DNA from: Conchocele bisecta
Taxonomy: Eukaryota > Mollusca > Bivalvia > Lucinida > Thyasiridae
Length of the DNA: 64,000 nucleotides
Assembly (NCBI GenBank): GCA_029237695.1
Contig: CM055279.1
Coordinates: 58,539,530-58,603,529, forward strand
Reading direction: 5' to 3'
Shown: positions 46,841 through 57,900 of the stretch, piece by piece
Layout: the number at the start of each line of letters is the position of its first letter
Position numbering within the stretch: the stretch's first letter is position 1
Translations under genes and position numbers: made by a program
Notes under the pieces: generated by a model
What the model saw: the letters and a program-made list of their open reading frames with translations, nothing else
The model's database searches: none
Told to the model about the DNA's origin: nothing

Positions 46841-47496
46841 TACATGTCAACGTCAAAGTTCACGAACGTGCACGATATAGCGCAATGTGTCATTTAAGTC
46901 TCGTGCACATTAAGTGTACTAAGTGTTACCTTTAGCTCAAGTCCCCCTGTATGCTTGAGTCTTGTTGTAGATTCATCTTTTACATCCAGTCTGTCTCTTA
47001 CAGCTGAAACTTTAGTCACCAGACATGGACAACATCATTTGGTTATCACACACACTTAATATGCTCTATAACATGTGACCTTCATTCGATCTTGACATTC
47101 TTTTCTTATGTGCCCTGAACAAAAATATAGTGGTACATGTAGTTGATACCCTGTTCATCAGTCTGTTCGAGATTTTTGTTAAAGCTTTCAGCTACCTTCT
47201 ATCTCTGTTACCGTAAGTCCGATTGGCTGGATTCTTCATATGCTTATTTGTCATGTTTTAATTCTATTACCTACTGCATGCGGCTGTTGTGATCAAGGCA
47301 CAAATTGGTGTTTGAAGGTTTTGAAGGGTTCATCCATGAGTTACAGATTTCTTGTTGAATTACACTGACTGTGCACACTCTTACCTATACCTCCAGTGTC
47401 TAAACTTACATAGTTTTAATGTTACCGTGAGACAGGTATAATCTACCAGCAGTTGAAATGCAGACAAGTACATGTATTTACTGTTGTCTATTGCAG
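46841..47496 (+). other. Intron end before the fourth HPS3 exon
   Basis: 46850-46951 has CGTGCACGA motifs and GTCCCCCTGTA (46941-46951), the inverse of 36158-36168. 47160-47310 is a single degraded member of the TATCTCTG...GTAAGTCCGATTGG repeat family. The intron ends with a short pyrimidine stretch and TATTGCAG at 47496. No gene. Confidence 0.55.
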
Positions 47497-47570
47497 CGTA
47501 TGGAACGTTTATGCCTTGGAGACCTGTGGTTCTGCTGACCTCTACAGGGACATGGTGAGTTACAGCCAGG
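47497..47570 (+). CDS. HPS3: HPS3 internal exon, fourth in window (3' end uncertain)
   Basis: The acceptor is CTATTGCAG at 47496. The first base C completes the codon begun by the AG at 10829 (AGC, Ser). It then reads VWNVYALETCGSADLYRDMV followed by SYSQ. This matches human HPS3 [20 protein letters not shown] followed by DYSN. The human protein has about 30 extra residues just before this block that are absent here. A perfect GTGAGT donor lies at 47555, but using it would drop VSYSQ, which is conserved. The alternative donor AGG|GTGGCC at 47571 is weak. The frame stays open to a TGA near 47691, so a longer exon is possible. Confidence 0.8.
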
Positions 47571-48060
47571 GTGGCCACTGTGTGTTTCTGTGCCACAGCC
47601 TTCGTATTGGTGGCGACACACTGCACTCGCTGGCAGATGGCGGGGCCTCTGTTTATAAAACTTTTGAGCATGTACTCCATTCTCACGCTTGAAATCGGGG
47701 AGTGGTTGAAGTTGAGCTGTCCCCAGTCTCGGCCATTCAAACTGCGTGATTTTGAGCACATATGTGGCTGTGACTGGAGAAATGGGGTTTCTAACCAGTG
47801 TTGACCCTGATCAAATAGCACGCTCCTGTAGTCTGATAACAATCTATTTTACCTGTTCGAAGCATGATTGGTGTTTCATTGACGGAATGACGAACAGTGC
47901 AGATTCTGATCAGACTTTGCAGAGGCTCAGGCAGTTCTGGATGTACATTGGTCGTAATTGCCATAAGCCTCATTCTCCAGTTTCAGTGACATGTGTGGAC
48001 ATCCTGGTCAGACAGTTTATAAGCATGAGCCCTGGCCTTGTGAGTCTGTGAGCTACAATT
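47571..48060 (+). repeat. Interspersed mollusc-type repeat in the intron
   Basis: From about 47645 (CCTCTGTTTATAAAACTTTT) to 48060. One frame contains GMTNSADSDQTLQRL, a phrase close to a repeat translation I recall from bivalve sequences. Frames change and carry stops, so it is a non-coding interspersed repeat. 47571-47640 may still be exon (see the exon entry). Confidence 0.55.
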
Positions 48061-48598
48061 GGCCGCAATCAGATATTTCATGAAAAATATTTATATAATT
48101 TACGACATATTCCGGTAGAATAATGCGGAAGAGAATTCCTGATTTACATCAACTTTCGATATCATTTACATAAAATATCACAGTTTCTGTAAATATTTTT
48201 CATGAAAATCACATGCCTTGTCTCAAATAATTGTTCAACCATTACCATGTAGCTGCAGATCAGCTGAAACACTGTACATTCTCTAAGGTCTGTACGGTCT
48301 AATGCCTAAACCAATGTAGACACTCAGATCAGTGTGTGCACATGTGGGGTCTGGTTATCCACAATTCAAACACTGCCACATATGAGACACACCATGTGAT
48401 TTTGTATCTTCGGACAACACGTGGTTTCATGACATGCGTTTACTGTAAATAGCTTCAAAAGTTGAAAAAAGATTCACAAGGACATATTCCACATGTATGT
48501 GCTCTGAAAATTCTGTCAGCTTTTGACTTTATGAAAAATATTGTAAATTTAATGAAATTACGCAGTTGTCCGAAGGTACAGCATCACATGGCATGTCT
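48061..48598 (+). other. AT-rich intron sequence
   Basis: Contains short inverted pieces around 48070 and 48190 (TTTCATGAAAAATATTTA and AAATATTTTTCATGAAA) and another TATGAAAAATATTG near 48530. No further HPS3 exon or other gene was recognised. Confidence 0.5.
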
Positions 48599-48898
48599 CA
48601 TATGTCGTAACGTCGACAGCCTCATCTCTACGTTCAGTCCTTGTAGCCACAGACCAGCAGCTAGACTGGCCACATATGTCGTAACGTCGACAGCCTCATC
48701 TCTACATTCAGTCCTTATAGCCACAGACCAGCAGCTAGACTGGCCACATATGTCGTAACGTCATCAGCCTCATCTCTACGTTCAGTCCTCGTAGCCACAG
48801 ACCAGCAGCTAGACTGGCCACATATGTCGTAACGTCGACAGCCTCATCTCTACATTCAGTCCTTATAGCCACAGACCAGCAGCTAGACTGGCCACATA

Positions 48899-50600
48899 CA
48901 GTTGTTTCTGTCAAAATGTTCCGGGTTTATACGTGTACAAAGTGTTGTGCGTTGCGTATCCGTGGAGTTTCCGTTAGTTGCGTTTCAAACCGTGTGTCGT
49001 CTACGTGTAATACATTTTCGGCCATGCGTTGCGTTTCCCCACTCTTGCGCATGCGCGAAAGTCGAACAAACCGTGTTCAACGCATTGAGTTTCAAAAGCG
49101 TGTAATCCGTGTATAACGGTTGTAAACGTATACAACGGTTGTAAACAACGTATTGAGTTTCAAAAGCGTGTAATCCGTGTACAACGGTTGTAAACGTATA
49201 CAACGGTTGTAAGCGTATACAACGCTAAGGTAGACCGTTTAAACGATTTAACGCTTTCTTTGACGAACGGTTACACGCATCTACATGTACACAGCACCGT
49301 ACAGATGAAACCGTGTTATACGTATAACATGTTTCCACGGGTTTTAACGCATTACACGTTTTGGTATGCCAACCTTGTATTCGCGTAGAATGCGCATGCT
49401 CTGATCGTTCTTCGTGTGTGTATATATACTTCTAGACTCACTGCAGGGCTTCTAACATTTTCAGTTTTCCGGTTCTGAACCGATTTATGAACTCTCAGAC
49501 CGATTGAGATTTGAAAACTAGTCTTAAAAATCGGTCCGAGAAAAATTGCCAGTCGGCTGCTATTTCGCTATAAACCTTGTAAATTTACCGGTTTTGACCA
49601 CCAAGTAATTTATGACACATATCCACGGGCCATATCCGTGTTAAACCAGTGTGCAGCTCGCTGTGTATTCAGTTTCTCCAAATATCGATTAATCTTAACA
49701 CACGCGTGGGACAGGTGTATAGCGGATTAGTGACTGAAATAGACTGGCTTCAGCGTAAAGATAATACGAGAGTTCCTAGACTCGCCATTTCTGATGATGT
49801 TAAAATAAAATAAAGAAACCATGCACTGTGTTTATCTGTGTTCGTAATATTTAACCCCAATTAACTGACACGGACTATCGGCCCGGGCTATTCCATATTA
49901 AGTTAGGACCTGTTACATTATGCTGTATTAGGGGTCATTTTTGTGTATATAAAATGTACATAGAAATGCCGCAGATCCTGATGAGCCAGCTCACGTGATT
50001 TACAATTCTCAAACATTTTGATAAACGACAAGGTACATCTGTCGTGTTAAAAGCGTGACTCATTAGTCATCAGGGATTAGGGATCAATTGAAGTGCTAAA
50101 TCACACAGCCGATGTACTTTGAACTCGATCTGAGGGTATGTATTCGCGATATTTTAAAATGGACGAAACAAGGACGCCTCGAAGAGATCGGGGCCGAACA
50201 GGTATTTGTGTTTAAAACGTGTAACCGTTGTACACGTTTCAACGCTTTCATATAGCTACACGCTTCCAGGTAAAGCGTTGTACACGTTTCAACTATTTCA
50301 CCTCGCTACATATGTATACGCCAAAGCGTGTTATACGCCTTGAAGCTAAACGTATTACACGCTTTAAAACTAAACGGTTTGACAATGTGTATTACACGTG
50401 TACGAACCGTATTATACGTTTAAACAACGTATACAACGCTTTTAAACTAAACGGTTTGACAATGTGTATTACACGTGTACGAACCGTATTATACATTTAA
50501 ACAACGTATACAACGGTACAGCAAACCGTTGCGTTCGCGTTGCGTTCGCGTTGAGTTTGCAAGTGTTGTCTACGGTGGAACAAAAACGGAAACTGCACTG
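48899..50600 (+). mobile_element. Non-autonomous Tc1/mariner-like element, copy B (1,702 bp)
   Basis: Begins CAGTTGTTTCTGTCAAAATG and ends AAAACGGAAACTGCACTG. The host satellite reads CCACATATGTC; here it is CCACATA, element, TATGTC, so TA was duplicated. It is the reverse complement of copy A at 10967-12472, with about 200 bp more sequence, including an extra block around 50205-50290. Subterminal regions have dense CpG motifs (AACGGTTGTAAACGTATAC, CGTGTAATCCG). An open frame starting MYFELDLRVCIRDILKWTKQ at 50113 is shared with copy A and followed by CAGGTATT, a possible splice donor. No transposase seen. Confidence 0.88.
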
Positions 50601-51786
50601 TATGTCATAACGTCATCAGCCTCATCTCTACATTCAGTCCTCGTAGCCACAGACCAGCAGTTAGACTGGCCACATATGTCATAACGTCATCAGCCTCATC
50701 TCTACATTCAGTCCTCGTAGCCACAGACCAGCAGCTAGACTGGCCACATATGTCATAACGTCGACAGCCTCATCTCTACATTCAGTCTTTCTCGTAGCCA
50801 CAGACCAGCAGCTGGACTAGCCACATATGTCATAACGTCATCAGCCTCATCTCTACATTCATGTCTCGCCTAGTAGCCATAGCCAGCTAGACTAGCCACA
50901 TATGTCATAACGTCATAAGCCTCATCTACTACCACAGTAGCCTCGTAGCCAGTCTCTACATTCAGTCTCGAGCCACAGCCACACTATGCCACATATGTCA
51001 TAACGTCACAGCCTCATCTCTACATTCAGTCCTCCGTCCAGCCATCAGACCAGCAGCTGACTGGACTACCACATATGTCATAACGTCATCAGCCTCATCT
51101 CTACATTCAGTCCTCGTAGCCACAGACAGCGGAGTAGACTGGCACATATGCATATAACGTCATCAGCCTCATCTCTACATTCAGTCCTCGTAGCCACAGA
51201 CCAGAGTTAGATGGCCACATAGTCATAACGTGCCTCATGTCTTGCCTCGAGTCATCATATAACATTCAGTTCTCTTTCTCGTAGCCACAGACCAGCAGCT
51301 GGACTAGCCACATATGTCATAACGTCATCAGCCTCATCTCTACATTCAGTCCTTCTCGTAGCCACAGACCAGCAGCTAGACTAGCCACATATGTCATAAC
51401 GTCATCAGCCTCATCTCTACATTCAGTCCTCGTAGCCACAGACCAGCAGCTAGACTGGCCACATATGTCATAACGTCGACAGCCTCATCTCTACATTCAG
51501 TCTTTCTCGTAGCCACAGACCAGCAGCTGGACTAGCCACATATGTCATAACGTCATCAGCCTCATCTCTACATTCAGTCCTTCTCGTAGCCACAGACCAG
51601 CAGCTAGACTAGCCACATATGTCATAACGTCATCAGCCTCTCTCTACATTCAGTCCTTCTTGTAGCCACAGACCAGCAGCTAGACTAGCCACATATGTCA
51701 TAACGTCATCAGCATTATCTCTACATTCAGTCCTTCTCATAGCCACAGACCAGCAGCTAGACTGGCCACATATGTCATAACGTCAT

Positions 51787-51980
51787 TCGGGACCTGGCAC
51801 CAGGTCAGGTTATTCTAATTTCAGGGCTGAATATATTTGTTCTCGATATAAATATTCCATTCTGATGTTGGGATTCCCCCCCCAATGCAGCAGGTTAAAA
51901 CAGGAACGAACCCGTTTGCCCGCCCTTACATGACCTTAGCTGTTGATAGGCCGTTAAACACTAATAAACAAACAAACAAA
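51787..51980 (+). mobile_element. 5'-truncated SINE in the 77 bp satellite
   Basis: The insert is flanked by CATAACGTCAT at 51776-51786 and 51981-51991. It has GACCTGGCACCAGGTCAGGT and TTCTAATTTCAGGGCTGAAT, matching 40530-40580 of the full SINE, and ends GGCCGTTAAACACTAATAAA plus CAAA repeats. The 11 bp duplication and the tail are the marks of LINE-mediated insertion. The tail differs from the TTCACTCACT tail of the other copy. Confidence 0.88.
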
Positions 51981-54900
51981 CATAACGTCATCAGCCTCAT
52001 CTCTACATTCAGTCCTTCTCCTAGCCACAGACCAGCAGCTAGACTAGCCACATATGTCATAACGTCATCAGCCTCATCTCTACATTCAGTCCTTCTCGTA
52101 GCCACAGATCAGCAGCTAGACTAGCCACATAAGTCATAACGTCACCAGCCTCATCTCTACATTCAGTCCTTCTCGTAGCCACAGACCAGCAGCTAGACTA
52201 GCCACATATGTCATAACGTCATCAGCCTCATCTCTACATTCAGTCCTTCGTAGCCACAGATCAGCAGCTAGACTAGCCACATAAGTCATAACGTCACCAG
52301 CCTCATCTCTACATTCAGTCCTTCTCGTAGCCACAGACTAGCAGCTAGACTAGCCACATATGTCATAACGTCATCAGCCTCATCTCTACATTCAGTCCTT
52401 CGTAGCCACAGATCAGCAGCTAGACTAGCCACATATGTCATAACGTCATCAGCCTTATCTCTACATTCAGTCCTTCTCGGTGCCACAGACCAGCAGCTAG
52501 ACTGGCCACATATGTCATAACGTCGACAGCCTCATCTCTACATTCAGTCCTTCTTGTAGCCACAGACCAGCAGCTAGACTAGCCACATATGTCATAACGT
52601 CATCAGCCTTATCTCTACATTCAGTCCTTCTCGGTGCCACAGACCAGCAGCTAGACTGGCCACATATGTCATAACGTCATCAGCGTCATCTCTACATTCA
52701 GCTAGCAGCTAGACTAGCCACATATGTCATAACGTCATCAGCCTTATCTCTACATTCAGTCCTTCTCGTAGCCACAGACCAGCAGCTAGATTGGCCACAT
52801 ATGTCATAATGTCGACAGCCTCATCTCTACATTCAGTCCTTCTGGTAGCCACAGACCAGCAGCTAGACTAGCTACATATATCATAACGTCGACAGCCTCA
52901 TCTCTACATTCAGTCCTTCTTGTAGCCACAGACCAGCAGCTAGATTAGCCACATATGTCATAACGTCATCAGCCTTATCTCTACATTCAGTCCTTCTCGG
53001 TGCCACAGACCAGCAGCTAGACTGGCCACATATGTCATAACGTCATCAGCGTCATCTCTACATTCAATCCTTGTAGTCACAGACCACCAGCTAGACTAGC
53101 CACATATGTCATAACGTCATCAGCCTCATCTCTACATTCAGTCCTTCTCCTGGCCACAGATCAGCAACTAGACTAGCCACATACGTCATAACGTCATCAG
53201 CCTCATATCTACATTCTGTCCTTCTCGTAGCCACAGACCAGCAGCTAGATTAGCCACATATGTCATAAGATCATCAGCCTCATCTCTACATTCAGTCCTT
53301 CGCCTAGCCACATATAAGCAGCTAGACTAGCCACATATGTCATAACGTCATCAGCCTCATCTCTACATTCAGTCCTTCTCATAGCCACAGACCAGCAGCT
53401 AGACTGGCCACATATGTCATAATGTCGACAGCCTCATCTCTACATTCAGTCTTTCTCGTAGCCACAGACCAGCAGCTGGACTAGCCACATATGTCATAAC
53501 GTCATCAACCTCATCTCTACATTCAGTCCTTCTGGTAGCCACAGACCAGCAGCTAGACTAGCCACATATGTCATAACGTCGACAGCCTCATCTCTACATT
53601 CAGTCCTTCTTGTAGCCACAGACCAGCAGCTAGACTAGCCACATATGTCATAACGTCATCAGCCTTATCTCTACATTCAGTCCTTTTCGGTGCCACAGAC
53701 CAGCAGCTAGACTGGCCACATATGTCATAACGTCATCAGCGTCATCTCTACATTCAATCCTTGTAGTCACAGACCACCAGCTAGGCTAGCCACATATGTA
53801 TAAAACGTCATCAGCCTCATCTCTACATCAGTCCTTTTCTCCTAGCCACAGATCAGCAACTAGACTAGCCACATACGTCATAACGTCATCAGCCTCATAT
53901 CTACATTCTGTCCTTCTCGTAGCCACAGACCAGCAGCTTAGATTTGCCACATATGTCATAACATCATCAGCCTCAATCTCTACATTCAGTCCTTTCGCCT
54001 AGCCCACAGTAAGAGCTAGACTAGCCACATATGTCATAACGACATCAGCCTCATCTCTACATTCAGTCCTTCTCGTAGCCACAGACCAGCAGCTAGACTG
54101 GCCACATATGTCATAATGTCGACAGCCTCATCTTTTACATCAGTCCTTCTCGTAGCCACAGAACAGCAGCTAGACTTAGCCCCACTACATGTCATAACGT
54201 CATCAGCCTCATCTCTACATTCAGTCTCTCTGGTAGCCACAGTCCAGCAGCTAGACTAACCACATATGTCATAACGTTGACAGCCTCATCTCTACATTCA
54301 GTCCTTCTTGTAGCCACAGACCAGCAGCTAGACTGGCCACATATGTCATAATGTCGACAGCCTCATCTCTACATTCAGTCTTTCTCGTAGCCACAGACCA
54401 GCAGCTGGACTAGCCACATATGTCATAACGTCATCAACCTCATCTCTACATTCAGTCCTTCTGGTAGCCACAGACCAGCAGCTAGACTAGCCACATATGT
54501 CATAACGTCGACAGCCTCATCTCTACATTCAGTCCTTCTTGTAGCCACAGACCAGCAGCTAGACTAGCCACATATGTCATAACGTCATCAGACTTATCTC
54601 TACAATCAGTCCTTTTCGGTGCCACAGACCAGCAGCTAGACTGGCCACATATGTCATAACGTCATCAGCGTCATCTCTACATTCAATCCTTGTAGTCACA
54701 GACCACCAGCTAGACTAGCCACATATGTCATTAACGTCATCAGCCTCATCTCTACATTCAAAGTCCTTCTCCTAGCAACAGATCAGCAAAACTAGACTAG
54801 CCACATACGTCAATAACGTTCATCAGCCTCATATCTACATTCTGTCCTTCTCGTAGCCACAGACCCAGCAGCTAGAATTAGCCACATATGGTCATAACAT

Positions 54901-57900
54901 CATCAGCCTCATCTCTACATTCAGTCCTTCGCCTAGCCACAGATAGGAGCTAGACTAGCCACATATGTCATAACGACATCAGCCTCATCTCTACATTCAG
55001 TCCTTCTCGTAGCCACAGACCAGCAGCTAGACTGGCCACATATGTCATAATGTCGACAGCCTCATCTCTACATTCAGTCCTTCTCGTAGCCACAGACCAG
55101 CAGCTAGACTAGCCACACATGTCATAACGTCATCAGCCTCATCTCTACATTCAGTCCTTCTGGTAGCCACAGTCCAGCAGCTAGACTAACCACATATGTC
55201 ATAACGTTGACAGTCTCATCTCTACATTCAGTCCTTCTTGTAGCCACAGACCAGCAGCTAGACTAGCCACATATGTCATAACGTCATCAGCCTCATCTCT
55301 ACATTCAGTCCTTCTCGTAGCCACAGACCAGCAGCTAGACTAGCCACATATGTCATAACGTCATCAGCCTTATCTCTACATTCAGTCCTTCTCGTAGCCA
55401 CAGACCAGCAGCTAGACTAGCCACATATGTCATAACGTCGACAGCCTCATCTCTACATTTAGTCCTTCTTGTAGCCACAGACCAGCAGCTACACTGGCCA
55501 CATATGTCATAACGTCAACAGCCTCATCTCTACATTCAGTCCTTCTCGTAGCCACACACCAGCAGCTAGACTGGCCACATATGTCATAACGTCATCAGCC
55601 TTATCTCTACATTCAGTCCTTCTCGTAGCCACAGACCAGCAGGTAGACTGGCCACATATGTCATAACGTCAACAGCCTCATCTCTACATTCAGTCCTTCT
55701 CGTAGACACAGACCAGCAGCTAGACTGGCCACATATGTCATAACGTCAACAGCCTCATCTCTACATTCAGTCCTTCTCATAGCCACAGATCAGCAGCTAG
55801 ACTAGCCACATATGTCATAACGTCATCAGCCTTATCTCTACATTCAGTCCTTCTCATAGCCACAGACCAGCAGCTAGACTGGCCACATATGTCGTAACGT
55901 CAACAGCCTCATCTCTACATTCAGTCCTTCTCGTAGCCACAGACCAGAAGCTAGACTAGCCACATATGTCATAACGTCAACAGCCTCATCTCTACATTCA
56001 GTCCTTCTGGTAGCGACAGACCAGCAGCTAGACTAGCCACATATGTCATAACGTCATCAGCCTGATCTCTACATTCAGTCCTTCTCGTAGCCACAGACCA
56101 GCAGCTAGATTGGCCACATATGTCATAACGTCAACAGCCTCATCTCTACATTCAGTCCTTCTCGTAGCCACAGACCAGCAGCTAGACTGGCCACATATGT
56201 CATAACGTCATCAGCCTTATCTCTATATTCAGTCCTTCTCGTAGCCACAGACCAGCAGCTAGACTGGCCACATATGTCATAACGTCATCAGCCTCATCTC
56301 TACATTCAGTCCTTCTCCTAGCCACAGATCAGCAACTAGACTAGCCACATACGTCATAACGTCATCAGCCTCATATCTACATTCTGTCCTTCTCGTAGCC
56401 ACAGACCAGCAGCTAGATTAGCCACATATGCCATAACATCATCAGCCTCATGTCTACATTCAGTCCTTCGCCTAGCCACAGATAAGAGCTAGACTAGCCA
56501 CATATGTCATAACGTCATCAGCCTCATCTCTACATTCAGTCCTCCTGTAGCCACAGACCAGCAGCTAGACTGGCCACATATGTCATAATATCGACAGCCT
56601 CATCTCTACATTCAGTCTTTCTCGTAGCCACAGACCAGCAGCTGGACTAGCCACATATGTCATAACGTCATCAACCTCATCTCTACATTCAGTCCTTCTC
56701 TTAGCCACAGACCAGCAGCTAGACTAGCCACATATGTCATAACGTCATCAGCCTCATCTCTACATTCAGTCCTTCTGGTAGCCACAGACCAGCAGCTAGA
56801 CTAGCCACATATGTCATAACGTCATCAGCCTGATCTCTACATTCAGTCCTTCTCGTAGCCACAGACCAGCAGCTAGATTGGCCACATATGTCATAACGTC
56901 AACAGCCTCATCTCTACATTCAGTCCTTCTCCTAGCCACAGATCAGCAACTAGACTAGCCACATACGTCATAACGTCATCAGCCTCATATCTACATTCTG
57001 TCCTTCTCGTAGCCGCAGACCAGCAGCTAGATTAGCCACATATGTCATAACATCATCAGCCTCATCTCTACATTCAGTCCTTCGCCTAGCCACAGATAAG
57101 AGCTAGACTAACCACATATGTCATAACGTCATCAGCCTCATCTCTACATTCAGTCCTTCTCGTAGCCACAGACCAGCAGCTAGACTGGCCACATATGTCA
57201 TAATGTCGACAGCCTCATCTCTACATTCAGTCTTTCTCGTAGCCGCAGACCAGCAGCTGGACTAGCCACATATGTCATAACGTCATCAGCCTCATCTCTA
57301 CATTCAGTCCTCCTGTAGCCACAGACCAGCAGCTGGACTAGCCACATATGTCATAACGTCATCAACCTCATCTCTACATTCAGTCCTTCTCGTAGCCACA
57401 GACCAGCAGCTAGACTAGCCACATATGTCATAACGTCATCAGCCTCATCTCTACATTCAGTCCTTCTGGTAGCCACAGACCAGCAGCTAGACTAGCCACA
57501 TATGTCATAACGTCATCAGCCTGATCTCTACATTCAGTCCTTCTCGTAGCCACAGACCAGCAACTAGATTGGCCACATATGTCATAACGTCAACAGCCTC
57601 ATCTCTACATTCAGTCCTTCTCGTAGCCACTTATCAGCAGCTAGTCTAGCCACATATGTCATAACATTATCAGCCTCATCTCTACATTCAGTCCATCTCA
57701 TAGCCACAGATCAGCAGCTAGACTAGCCACATATGTCATAACGTCATCAGCCTCATCTCTACATTCAGTCCTTCTCGTAGCCACAGATCAGCAGCTAGAC
57801 TAGCCACATATGTCATAATGTCATCGCCTCATCTACAGTCTTTCTCATAGCCACAGATCAGTAGCTAGACTATCCACATATGTCATAACATTATCAGCCT

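Larger units (their letters stand above)
4651..47570 (+). other. HPS3: HPS3 gene, central part (four exons, three introns)
   Basis: Four separated + strand coding blocks align in order with vertebrate HPS3 as I recall it (roughly residues 340-510 of about 1,000). HPS3, with HPS5 and HPS6, forms BLOC-2, a cytosolic complex acting in traffic to lysosome-related organelles. Intron phases are mutually consistent: the first and second junctions are phase 0, and exon 10705-10829 ends with two bases that join the first base of the exon at 47497. The introns are 1,146, 4,615 and 36,667 bp and are mostly repeats. N-terminal and C-terminal exons were not found in the window. The identification rests on remembered protein sequence, not on a search. 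Confidence 0.85.

Noticed and set aside
47571..47804. Open frame after the fourth exon (from ATGGCGG-type codons at 47640) as a further HPS3 exon.
   Set aside because: Its residues do not match the expected HPS3 segment, the frame differs from that of the exon, and most of it lies in an interspersed repeat.
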